A stretch of DNA of 64,000 bases, taken from Eretmocerus hayati (Eukaryota > Arthropoda > Insecta > Hymenoptera > Aphelinidae). Location: NCBI GenBank assembly GCA_029851415.1, contig CM056744.1:11229268-11293267 (forward strand). Reading direction: 5' to 3'. A program made the translations under genes and the position numbers. The notes beneath the pieces are model-generated. The model worked only from the letters and a program-made list of their open reading frames with translations. It was not told where the DNA came from and made no database searches. Shown one piece after another: positions 1 to 10,255 of this stretch (position 1 is the stretch's first letter; every line of letters starts with the position of its first letter).

Positions 1-477
1 TCTTTTCTCTAAATCATTGGATGAGCTACGATCGGATTGGCTTGAGATTGAGTTTAAAAAAAAATTGCACAGCTGGAACTAAGATGACGATATCTCGTGG
101 ACTTCTTGTCAGAGTATTTGACGAATTGCAAATTGAGAGATGAATTTTTTTTTCCAAGTACAACTTTTCGTCCGCCTATGTTGAATTTTCTAGACCGAAA
201 AGAACGAAGTTTTTTTCAATTTGCACTAATAAATAGGATTCCCTGACTCCATGCATGCATGAAAATTTAATCAAATCGGTTCTTATATGAAGAACCACGA
301 ATTATTCAATGCGCATTCATCTAAGAATGAATTATACTGAATTGAAGTGTGAAATCAGAAGTAACCATCCAGGAGTTTTTCCATTCTGCATCATTACAAG
401 GGTTGGTTTTTTCCGGTCCCGGGTGTATTTCGTACAATTTTGTGTGAATCTTTTCAGAAAGTCATGAAAGAGAATAT
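1..477. other. Unannotated AT-rich DNA
   Basis: I see no convincing coding exon, RNA gene or transposon end here. The sequence is AT-rich with short A and T runs. Confidence 0.6.
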
Positions 478-665
478 TTATGCAATTTTCCGATGTTCGA
501 GTGCCTACAAAATTGCATAAAATAGCATTCGCGCCTCGATCACGAGGTTCCCACGATTCCCCGCTTCCGAGCGATTATTTCGACCCTCGCCTGCGGCTCG
601 GGCCGTAAACCAATCGCTCAGAAGCGAGATACAACCTCATATATCACATACGAAATCTACTATTT
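478..665. repeat. Palindromic repeat cassette A
   Basis: A 12-bp inverted pair, TTATGCAATTTT at 478-489 and AAAATTGCATAA further right, opens the cassette. A second inverted pair follows, with CGCTTCCGAGCGATT near 560 facing AATCGCTCAGAAGCG near 610. Its loop contains the CCTCGCCTGCGGCTCGGGC centre that recurs through the window. A reverse-complement copy lies at about 55,500-55,690, so this is a dispersed repeat and not a unique palindrome. No protein is encoded. The mobile class is unknown; a non-autonomous palindromic element is the simplest reading. Confidence 0.7.
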
Positions 666-1000
666 TTGCGTCCGAGTGTTGATGGGTTCCCGGTCTGAGT
701 CGTAGGCGAAGGTCAGAATCAACACGAGGATGCGAAAAATAACTTTTACACCCGTGTATCGGAACTGTGTTTTTCGACAAACTGCGAGGAAGTGGAAAAT
801 GTATCGAAAAAAGTTTTTCGATACACTGTGCGTAAAAGTGCACTTTGCGCACAGTTTGTCGACTCTTACTCACAGTTTATCGAGAAAAGTACAGTTAGAT
901 ACACGGCCGTAAAACCTATTATTCGCATCCTCGTGATGATTCCGACCCTCGCCTACGGCTCGGGCCGGAAACCCATCACTCGGACGCGAATAAAACGTTT
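640..1000. repeat. Large imperfect palindrome centred at 812
   Basis: The centre, 800-825, is a near-perfect inverted pair (TGTATCGAAAAA facing TTTTTCGATACA). Outward, the left arm at about 654-770 matches the right arm at about 890-996 in reverse: both contain GCGTCCGAGTG-like, ATCCTCGTG-like and CGCCTACGGCTCGGG-like blocks in mirrored order. The short reading frames that cross it are by-products of the palindrome. It belongs with the neighbouring cassettes, sharing the TACTATTTT / AAAATAGTA boundary words and the CTCGCCTACGGCTCGGGCC centre. Confidence 0.7.
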
Positions 1001-1020
1001 GACGCCCTTGTATTGAAATG

Positions 1021-1094
1021 TACTATTTTCATCGTCTGTGCGAGAAAGTACCTTTTTTTTTATTTTCTCTCTCACGCCGACGATGAAAATAGTA
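1021..1094. repeat. Palindromic cassette C
   Basis: The ends are a perfect 16-bp inverted repeat: TACTATTTTCATCGTC at 1,021-1,036 and its reverse complement at 1,079-1,094. The core is T-rich. It abuts the next cassette directly and shares the AATAGTATA boundary word. Confidence 0.75.
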
Positions 1095-1098
1095 TATT

Positions 1099-1215
1099 AT
1101 GATACAAAGGCGCAAACGATGGTTTTCGCACTTCGAGTGACTTTTTTAGGCCCGAGCCGTAGACGAGGGTCTAAATAGTCACGAGAGAGCGAAAACCATT
1201 ACGCCCGAGTGTCAT
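1099..1215. repeat. Palindromic cassette D
   Basis: The left arm begins ATGATACAAAGGCG and continues to GGTTTTCGC; the right arm begins GCGAAAACCATTACGCC and ends GAGTGTCAT. The centre contains GGCCCGAGCCGTAGACGAGGG, the reverse-complement form of the family centre. It is immediately followed by cassette E. Confidence 0.7.
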
Positions 1216-1305
1216 ACTATATTTTTTGATCTTCTGTGAGCAAATGAAAAGCGACAAACAGTATGCAAATGACTCATTTGCGCACAAGACGATCAAAATA
1301 GTATA
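1214..1305. repeat. Palindromic cassette E
   Basis: ATACTATATTTTTTGATC on the left faces GATCAAAATAGTAT on the right. The interior has AGCAAATGAAAAG and CAAATGACTCATTTGCGC, the first instances of the TTTGCGCAC word that dominates the block at 2.1-2.3 kb. Confidence 0.65.
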
Positions 1306-1306
1306 T

Positions 1307-1424
1307 TAAGCAACAAGGGTGCCAACAGATATTTGCGCACGAGTCCCCGCAACGAGTGTGCAAATGGTCCGTTTGCACACGAGTGCGGGGACGAGAGCGC
1401 AAATGTCGGCACCCGAGTTGCTTA
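1307..1424. repeat. Palindromic cassette F
   Basis: TAAGCAACAAGGGTGCC on the left pairs with GGCACCCGAGTTGCTTA on the right. Inside, TTTGCGCACGAGTCCCCG faces CGGGGACGAGAGCGCAAA, and the centre is GCAAATGGTCCGTTTGC. The nested inverted repeats would extrude as a long cruciform or fold as a hairpin RNA. Confidence 0.7.
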
Positions 1425-1775
1425 CGATATTTTTTGTTATTGCTGTGAGCAAAAATGTAACTCGCCCAAAACCCTAGAAAAAAGTCGCGGATTTTTTTGC
1501 TCTGGGGTGAAGGAATTCTCTCAATTTCTGTTCTCTTTAGTTATATTGAGTATTACGAGAAATTGATCCGTAGATCCATTAAATCGTATACTTCATGTAT
1601 TATTTTGAACGGGACAGAGCTTATCGTCATCACGTTGAAACACCCATATTTTGAATATAATTATGGTTTCACAATGTCTAGTGTTATCCAAAGTAAATTG
1701 AATATCCACAATATGTCGGTTAATCACTCCTTTGACCGGAGATGATGTTAGGGCGTGGAGAAGGGCGCAGTGCGG
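1425..1775. other. Unannotated AT-rich stretch
   Basis: I see no feature between the palindromic cassettes and the GC-rich hairpin cluster. The short reading frames here lack any recognisable domain. Confidence 0.5.
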
Positions 1776-1779
1776 GGTC

Positions 1780-1852
1780 CAGGGGCGGCAGCCCCTGGTG
1801 GGGGTGCAGGGGGCGAAGCCCCCGCCGGGGGGTTCGGGGGGCGGAGCCCCCC
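1780..1852. repeat. GC-rich triple hairpin
   Basis: Three consecutive perfect stems lie within 73 bases: CAGGGGC at 1,780-1,786 with GCCCCTG at 1,791-1,797; GGGGGC at 1,809-1,814 with GCCCCC at 1,818-1,823 (loop GAA); and GGGGGGC at 1,836-1,842 with GCCCCCC at 1,846-1,852 (loop GGA). The block is far richer in GC than the DNA on either side and is followed by an A-rich run. Reading frames rich in Pro and Gly across it are compositional artefacts. Its origin is unknown. Confidence 0.75.
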
Positions 1853-2109
1853 GACTGAAAAAAAATTTTGAAAAATATATAAGAAAAAAGTCTTTTGCCC
1901 ACCCCCTTGACTGGAAAAAATTTTTTTAATTCATCAGGAAAAACAACTTTTGCAGAAGCAGTTTTTACTTTACTTGCTTGTACTACTTGCATTTAGGCAT
2001 GATTTTCAACATATCCAGATTCTTGTTATTTTTCTACATATTTACAGCCATAAATCTACAAATCTCACTCTAGTCAAATATATCTATTGAGTATAGGATG
2101 ATCAACCAT

Positions 2110-2320
2110 CAATCCAAATTTGGTAAGCAAACTGTGCGTAAACGTCCCATTTGCACACTGTTTCATCGTTTACGCAGTGCGCAAATGGATATTTGCGCAC
2201 TACCGTGTGCAAATGAGTCATTTGCGCACTGTGCAAATGAGAATCCGTGCCCAAATGGGCCATTTGCACACGCACACTTGCGTCTAAACGGCCATTTTTG
2301 CGCACAGAATAACAAAAAAT
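2110..2320. repeat. TTTGCGCAC-rich inverted repeat block
   Basis: The words GTGCGCAAATG, TTTGCGCAC, TTTGCACAC and GTGTGCAAATG occur about ten times on both strands in 210 bases, many as facing pairs such as TGCGCAAATGGATATTTGCGCA. It has the same vocabulary as cassettes E and F, so it is probably an expanded member of that family. No coding potential is evident. Confidence 0.65.
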
Positions 2321-2465
2321 AGTATTCGACACTCGGGCGGGGTGGTTTCCGCTTTCGAGCGATGATTTCGACCCTCGCCAAGGCTCGGGCCGGAAAAAAA
2401 ACCAACATCCCCGCCCTTGTATCGAAATCTACTATTTCCACCCTCGTATCGAAATGTACTAATAT
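2320..2465. repeat. Palindromic cassette with the CTCGGGCC centre
   Basis: AATAGTATTCGACACTCGGGCGGGG on the left is mirrored by CCCCGCCCTTGTATCGAAATCTACTATT on the right. The centre holds GACCCTCGCCAAGGCTCGGGC. A related cassette lies at 55,225-55,385. Confidence 0.65.
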
Positions 2466-3450
2466 CATGTTCAAGCCATGCTTGATTGACTACCCATTCT
2501 TACCCTACTAGAGAAGCTTTCTAAAATTGACAACCTATGAACATTCCGGTTTGCAGCTTATAATAAATGAAATCCAAACATTTTTATCTCCTAAAAACTG
2601 CGACAATTTGCACATCTAATAAACTTTCACAAGAAAAAACAACATCTTCTCACATGAATAACCTGGACTCGTCAAGTTAGAATTTAAGTTGACCTCGTTA
2701 GGGAAAACGTACACCATCACATTACCAAATATAGGTACGCATCTCAAGTTACTAATGCTAATTGAGTTATCATTCACAATAATCTTCACGATGATGACAC
2801 TACCACGACGAAAGCTTGCAGCAGTCAAGAGAAAGAAAGTCGGGGTTTCTCGCTACCTCACTTTTCCATCACACTGCATCGTCGTTCTTTTAACCATGAG
2901 ATGATTCAAGATGATAAGGGATATATATATATAAGTACACTGCGTACATTACTCTTGACATAGTACATAATTTACCAGTTAGTATCTTTTAGTGACACTT
3001 TCACTTTTTACAGCATGACACTTTTAGCAGCTCTCCAAAATTTCGTGTCACTCCGATTCATCAACACCTCTCGTTATCAACCTCTTAACCCAATGAATAA
3101 TGACGAATCATTTTTCATGAGATAGTCGGCATTATGCCAACATTTGGACAATAAATTGAATCTCTGGGTTGTGAACATTGTCAAATTTTCTTCACTGATG
3201 GAAAATAATCTAGTTTTCGTATAATTGTTGCGATGACCTTTTTTTTCGCACTTTATTTCCGAATCAATAGGCCAATGCAAAATGTTCATAATAGTGATTG
3301 GTCATAGAAGATCGAAAATCCACCAGAAAATTTTCTTGACAAATCCATGAAAAGTATTCGAAAAAATCAGTAAATATTGGTGTACTTGGTTTATGAACCG
3401 ATTTGTTGTTCCATGGAGAAAATTCTTTTCTTGTCGAAGTATAAAAATAG
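2466..3450. other. Unannotated AT-rich stretch
   Basis: No convincing feature. A short TA run lies near 2,920-2,935. Confidence 0.5.
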
Positions 3451-4341
3451 CAGGGTGTCTACTGGTCCTTCCAGTCCTTCTAGTCCTTAGAATGTCCTTA
3501 TTTGATTTGAAAAGTCCTTATGTCCTTAGAAAGTCCTTATTTGCATGGCTAGGTCCTTACTAATTTGGAATTCGGAGGCAAGCAATATAATGTCTTGCAG
3601 AATAACTTCTCAAAGTAGTTGAGAAATAAGGAAAAAAGATGTCATCAGTGCCAACACGCTCGTAGATTTTCCACATACTACTAGAGATTTTTCAGAATGA
3701 GTGTAGAAATTTAAAAATTTGTCCCAAACATCTTGGTGGAGATTTCGAGAAAGATCTTGCGGGGGGGGGGGGGGGTGCGTATTGAAAGAATTCAATACGC
3801 AGAATGAGCGTTTTCATACATCTTACTCGATTTGCTTGTGGGTTCGATTATATATATAAAAAAATAGATCGCACGCACTAGCTCGTCAATTATATGAGCA
3901 AAATCTTCTCTCATAGCAATGCAGTGGCCCAAAAGAACTTTTCAAGTTTAGAATACAATGAGTTTTTTGGTAAAAACCTCGAAGAAGAGTCGTTAGTTGC
4001 ATAGCGATCTGTACCCGATCCCATCGTGAGCATTGACAGAGGTTTGAAAAAAACTTGGTATAACTTGGACCGTAACTGCTGTATTAAAAAAATCCATCGT
4101 CACAGCAAAAAGATACTCTGAGGATGAAATCTCAGGATCTTTCAAGTTTCAACTATTGTGAGGACACTTACAAATTCAGTTATTACATAAATTATAGTTA
4201 ATAGTTGATTCAAGAATGGTATTTGGGTACTCGATGAGCATGTAGCTCCCAAAACCAAGTCCTTACATTGTCCGGTTTTGGTCCTTCAAAAGTCCTTAGA
4301 AAGTCCTTCTTTGCCTTGCAAAGATTCTGATAGACACCCTG
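3451..4341. mobile_element. Non-autonomous hAT-like DNA transposon
   Basis: The ends are an 11-bp terminal inverted repeat, CAGGGTGTCTA at 3,451-3,461 and TAGACACCCTG at 4,331-4,341. It is flanked on both sides by the 5-bp direct repeat AATAG, a plausible target-site duplication. Subterminal repeats of AAGTCCTTAGAAAGTCCTT type occur near both ends (about 3,470-3,560 and 4,258-4,310), as expected for transposase-binding arrays. The 891-bp body has no transposase reading frame, so it would need a helper. CAGGG-type termini suggest hAT, but a 5-bp duplication is short for hAT, so the superfamily is tentative. A 15-base G tract sits inside it. Confidence 0.75.
3761..3775 (+). repeat. G15 homopolymer
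   Basis: Fifteen consecutive G residues lie inside the hAT-like element. The length is likely polymorphic and prone to sequencing error. Confidence 0.9.
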
Positions 4342-7300
4342 AATAGGTACTTACGATCAAAGAATCTTTTTGTAGTACTTGTTAGCTTTAAGACTGATAG
4401 TAAGCAATTTTTAATAAAGCACAATTGTTTTTTTTTGTGGATTGGTCGACTAATTTTTTGTTGCGATGCTTGTCGGAGACGAGAGAAAATTTTTCCAATA
4501 TAGAGTGAGACTATAACAAACTTGTCAAAAATACTTTCATACAAAAAATCATCCAAAATATAATATGAATATCTTCGTAGAAATTTATGATAGAAATCGA
4601 CATAATCCAAAATGAATATAATAAATTGTCAAAGTGTCTAGGAATGTGGCGATTCATTCCGATTTCCCGTAACCTTTGTTATATGTTTTAACGTGAAAAT
4701 TCTCAAAATTTGGATGTAAACACTGAAAATTTGATAAAAATTACCACAGTACCCAGTTTTATTTAAATCTGGAAAGAATTGAAAAAAAATTATAAAAAAT
4801 CCTTCACAATTACTGCATAGATAATTTATATTCTTCTCGCGTGTCAATTATTGCGACATACAGACCAATACAACAGGTTGTGACGTAACACAATCCAATA
4901 CACCACATTTCATTGCGCTTCAATGCATAGAAAGCAGTGACAATGAGTACTTACTTATACCCACACATTACAAACCAATCACTCCTCTGTCTTTGAATTT
5001 CAATGTAGTAACAACTAATATTACCGATTTGCCTTTCTCACGCCCACACAATCGTATACCTTATTCATGCTTTAATTAAATAATACTCCTCGCTCCTCTT
5101 TCTAATTTTGATCTTCATAATTCAATATTGTTGCGTAACATTTGTCCCGTCTACGAATGTAATTTTGTTTTCTATCACTTTTCACGAAACCACCTCATGT
5201 AATCACCAAATGCATACGACATGCTCAATTTTTATCCGTGTAAAAAAAGACAACGACCTAGTCTTGGCGAGAAGAAAAAAAATAGAGCGTCTTCCTGATG
5301 ATGATGATGATAATAATAATGAGAAAATTCAAGTAAATTCGAGTTTCACCGATTAAGTTTAATGATGCATTGTCGAGTTTACTATAATACAGATGCTGAT
5401 GACGTGCGTTTGGTCGTGTTGCAATACATTTCCTAATGTTGAAAATGGAGTAAAAAAAAAGTGTATATGCATATGCAGGTGATGAGCTCAAGTCAAGTGT
5501 CCGCCTTAGGAAGTGAAAATTGGTTACTTGAACAATGTGAAAACGCGTGGGTTTATAGAGAGATTTATGCATTTAATTTTCGTCTTGATTGAGCACATCT
5601 CATATCCTTGTAATGATGATTATCTCTTTCTTCTTCAGCCCGGAAATGAGATTCTTTATCCTTACGCGTATTTTAACATATAAATACATGTTTGTGAGAC
5701 TATTCCTCGAGAATTTTGAAATAATTGTAGATAATTTAATTGTCAATTAAAGTGAAAATGTGAGATTTTTTTATAATATTATAACTAAGGTAATAAAGAA
5801 TGTGTTCATTCACTCTTCAGAGAAATGGAGAAATTTTTTCCGAAATATATTAGCTTCATTTCTATTTATGGGTGCAGTTTTTAGATTGACGTGTATGTAT
5901 AATGAAACAAAATTTCACTAGCAAAAAGGAAAATGAAACTCTTGAAGGATGTATATCCAAGAATCAATTTTAGTTTAATGATAATTGGTAGTAGCTGCTA
6001 GCTCTAGATGAATCTATTTTGCGATACATCGATTCTCGAAAGTATCTTTTACTCTTTACGTATATATTGTATATATCCAACCGGAAAAGGAAAATTACTG
6101 GAATATAACCTATATACAGACATGAGTGATAGCAGTAATGATGAGGCGTTTCCATTAAAAAAAATTGCAATAGTATATTAGATGCCTTGCGGGCTTACTC
6201 AAAATTTGCAATTACAACCTCGTGAAATACGCATGACGAGTAAAGAGTTTGTGTTTCATTCGATATTCGATATTCGATTCGGATTGTAAAACAGAGAAAG
6301 TGGAACGGAGTGACATGTAGAATCTCAATTTGGTGAGCTGAAAAAGGCTATTTGGAATTTCGAATTTGAAAAGTAAGTAACGGTTTTGTGGGTGTTCGAT
6401 TTCTTGATTTGATACATGTACACTTTGAGTATGTGTATATGTATGTATGTATGTATGTGTTGGAGGATTCGAAAGGTGTGGAAGAAAATTGATCTCACTT
6501 GTTATCGAATATCAAGACGACGTGATATTAATATGTAGCATAGGAATGAAAGTATTGATGAAATGAACCCGTATGTTATAGAGATACGTGAAAAAAATGG
6601 AGTTTTGTCTTTCATGTATGATTTGATACACGTTTTGAAATCGATAACTCGTACATTCACCTGAAATAAGAGATTGGTAATAGTCACGCCTGTCGATTCT
6701 CACGGACGGTTTTTTTTTTTCTCACTGAACAACTAGCGTTATCGAGAGATAGTTTCTTCTTTAATATCTAAAAAAATCTCAACTACACGTTGAAACACTA
6801 TTTTGCATTGTATTATTATTAAGATCGATGCACCGTCATACTATTGACACTAGTTGGCTAACTGAATCGCGAAGTTGTCTTTACTCTTGTTGTTAGTGAC
6901 ATAATTTTGATTCGCACCTGTATGCGTCAAAACGTGATTCTTCATAAACATTATGTGACATGCGACACAAGACTGATTCCAAAAGTAATTATCAGGCTTG
7001 GCTAATTTCATTAACGACATTTTCTATTCATCTTGCATAATGAACAGAGGGTGTGTGAATTAACTACTGACGACTTACGCATCTTTATTTTATGACGACT
7101 TGGATAACCTAAAAATATCATCATCTCGTGATTCTTGTGTACAATGATGATATTGAGTTCTAAGTTCTGTCTTCTCAGATTCAGTAGGATGAATGAAGTC
7201 TTGTTATGTCGATTCATGATTTCAAAGACTTCTGGATCAGAGAAGAATATTTTTGTATATTTGGGAGTGAATGTGGCCCTTGAAGGATGTTTCAAAATTT

Positions 7301-7680
7301 TTTGATTTTGGAATCAATGAACGCAAGTATACTCCAGGAGGATTGATTAAGACACTGGAAAATCTTGTTGATGCCAGAAATAAACTTCAAATGGTATTAG
7401 TATCATGTTAGCAGTGTGTGCAAGATCCTACAAAACGTATGAGTTTCAAAATTAATGAGTTGCAAAACTGGAATCGCTCACACTTCACTGTGACATTTTC
7501 AAATATTTGCATAGATTTCTTCTTATCTCATTTTGGAATCATTATCAGTTAGATAATGAGGAGATAATTCTTTCCGAATACATTCTCAATTCTTCTTAAT
7601 TCTCCACAAATCAGAAATAAACTGACGCAAGAGATTCAACAAAGATTCGATTTCAGAGTCACTTACTCTTTATTAATCGG
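4342..7680. other. Unannotated AT-rich stretch with microsatellites
   Basis: I see no coding exon or RNA gene. It contains a GAT/AAT trinucleotide run at about 5,297-5,324 and a TATG-type run at about 6,430-6,460. Scattered short reading frames have low-complexity, intron-like composition. Confidence 0.5.
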
Positions 7681-7990
7681 AACGTCCTTGGCTCAGTTGG
7701 TTAGAGGTTTGGAGCGGCCTGTTTGGAACTCTATGGGCGCTCTGAAGGACCCGGGTTCGAATCCCGGTCGGGTCAATCTGGAATTTTTCTTGAAAAGAGG
7801 AACTTTCTGGGATGTTCCCAATCGGAATGAGACCCTTGTGTCCCAAATCACTTGACAAACAACACATGAAAATTACACCCTCAAAATCTCGATTACTCGG
7901 AAAATCGTGTGTATACTCAAGTGCGCTATGCGCACAAGCCCAATGATGACCGTAAAACGGAATACCCCCTATATTGTCTGATGTAATAAT
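7681..7990 (+). mobile_element. tRNA-derived SINE
   Basis: The head has a clear Pol III internal promoter: A box TGGCTCAGTTGG at 7,689-7,700 and B box GGTTCGAATCC at 7,754-7,764. The B box sits in a perfect T arm (CCGGG, TTCGAAT loop, CCCGG, 7,751-7,767). The sequences where acceptor strands should be do not pair properly, and the A-B interval carries extra sequence, so this is not a working tRNA gene. The right boundary is uncertain: the unrelated body continues to roughly 7,990 without a clear tail. Transcription would be by RNA polymerase III with LINE-supplied mobility, as in other SINEs (family knowledge). Confidence 0.75.
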
Positions 7991-10169
7991 ATGTCTCAAG
8001 TGAAAAGTTGGTGATGATATTCCCCTCTAACCCACTACTAGACTATAGACTGATATGAACTGTAATAGAAAATACCAAAATCGTGCATATAATTTGACGT
8101 GATTTGCACCATAGTCTATCTTCTATTGAGCTCACTAGTGTCAAACAGAGAGAGACCTGTCTTAGACACTATTATTGATATATAAACACATCTGAAAGTT
8201 GCAACATATCTATGGAATCCGAGTTGATTGACCAATTTTCCAAATTTTGCTAATCATAAACCTCCCAAAAAATTGTACCTACGAGTAACAATCTAAAAAA
8301 ATATTACTCAGGAAGCCCTCAGAAAATCGACCTACTGCTGAGCTTTCCATTTTTTTTTTTTTTTTTTTTAACATTCAACAGCACGTAGACTTCCAATAGT
8401 ATCAAACACGTATCAATATCGATGACTCACAGGCATCAGACGACTCTCTTCTACCATTACTACTACCAGAACACAATACTTATATACACAGACAGAAAAT
8501 CCGGAATCAGCAATTCCAAGCACGCTCAGCAAAAACCAATGAGCGAGTGAGTCTCAACAACGATGGCTCACCTGCACATCCGAGTATAGATAAGTATAGG
8601 CGATGATTAATCCTCAAGCGGTGCATTCGAGCGTACATAATACGGTGCATATAGCAGACATGTAGTCGTCGTAATAGTCCGAAGAAGAGGAGGAGGAGGT
8701 CGTAGACATCAACTCTCGGATATCGGTGGCAAGGCCGTTTCGAGGCTTACAACTTGAATACGCACCTATGTAGTATATGTATACACATTCACACACTTGG
8801 AATAAATCTTAGTGTTGGTAACACTGATAGTTTGAGTCAGTTTGAGTCCTGACTCAAAGAAACAGCAGACGAAGGTGGTGGTGATGATGATGATGGAGTT
8901 CAAGCAATTTTCTGGTTTGATGTTTGTAGCGGATGAGATTTATCGGCCTATAGCGGTGAAAAGTTGCATTATATATCTAGAGGGACTCTCTCCGAGGTCG
9001 TCGTTGTGATGCAGTTTCGCCGAGACTCGACTCGGACACAACGGTTCTGCGATTATTTTGAGAGCAATTTCAAACCGTTAGAGGTTATGTGCACCGTATT
9101 GGGATATAACAACTTTCGAGATTTTTTTAGAATTATCAAACCTGTCTTTTCGTCTCTTTTTCCCCTTCCCTGGTAAAAAAGCTGAGTATTCTTTTTAGCC
9201 ACCTATGTAATATATATAGCTATAATAGCAATGCGACTTGGCAAATTTTGTAAAAAAAACAAGCTCACCATTTTTACCAGGGTTGCTATTACATGAATAT
9301 CTGGGATAGGAGATTTTTATGTTGAAAGTTTTTAAGGTTAGGTTGAACCTAGTTTCGCGGATTTTAGCGGTTGTTGTGATAGAGCACGTGTGATTGGATT
9401 AAAATTGAATCTCAGAGAGGTGATGATGATTTGATTCATGTAATCGTAGATTGACCATTATAAATCGTGACTTGTTGAACGAGTGATGTCTGACGCTGAT
9501 TGAATCTGCTGTTGGGAAGAATTTAAGTGTCATGGTAGTGATAAATTCCGTGATAGACTCACTATGCAGTCGGTTTTTTGTAAAAAACGTTATTAGTGAT
9601 GATTCGTCTTGTTCGTCTTTCGATGAAGTGTGTGATGTCATTCAACTTATGCATGATTTAAGCTTTTTCTTGTCAATCTTCGACCAAGATTGCATGAGTT
9701 TTCGAGAAACAATTGAATAAAAATTCTTCAGATGTTCTGTTCACATCTTCCTCGTGTAAGCTATGTAGGGCACTCGATTTCTTGTCCTACATCAGGTTTC
9801 TCATACATTTTCCGCTAGTTCGCTTCCTTACCCCTATTTTCAAAGTCCTCCGCTAATACTGCCTCCTATCCTCTGAATTTTTCCGCTATTCTCCCCTATT
9901 TTGCGGGACAGCGGAAATCTCAAAGAATTTTAACTAACTCGGTCGGCTAGCCGCTGAACTTCGATTTCTATTACAATGAAAAATGAAGATTCTGATTGAA
10001 CTCATCACAGAAAGCGGCATGCATGGAGTTCCTTTATGAAAATTCTGCTATTTTACCTCTATTTCTTTATCCAAGCGTCCACTATTCGGCTATTTTCCAC
10101 AAAATAGGAGTTGAGAAGCCTGTATCCATTGATGCGGAAAAAACGGACCTATCTTTATTCTTTTTTATC
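7991..10169. other. Unannotated AT-rich stretch
   Basis: No firm gene. Landmarks are a 20-base T tract at 8,350-8,369, an inverted pair TTTGAGTCA/TGACTCAAA at about 8,830-8,857, and a GAT/GGT trinucleotide patch near 8,873-8,896. Pyrimidine-rich CCGCTATT-like words recur at about 9,810-9,910 and may be an old repeat. Confidence 0.45.
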
Positions 10170-10179
10170 CAAGTTCTGG

Positions 10180-10255
10180 GACTTTTTTTTTTTAATTTAA
10201 TTTATTCAGCCAATTAAACCTCATAAAGGTTTATTCAGGCGCTTGGCCGGTACAT
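10180..10255 (-). mobile_element. Possible truncated retroelement 3' end
   Basis: A T-rich run (TTTTTTTTTTAATTTAATTT) is followed by AATTAAACCTCATAAAGGTTTATTCAGG-like DNA containing the hairpin AAACCT/AGGTTT. Read on the minus strand, this looks like the last bases and A-rich tail of a 5'-truncated non-LTR element. The call rests on general resemblance only, with no coding remnant. Confidence 0.35.

Noticed and set aside
1720..1992. Pro/Gly-rich frames near 1.8 kb
   Set aside because: Translation artefacts of the GC-rich triple hairpin.
7681..7772. Functional tRNA gene
   Set aside because: A and B boxes and the T arm are good, but the acceptor strands do not pair and the region between the boxes holds extra sequence, so it is a SINE head.
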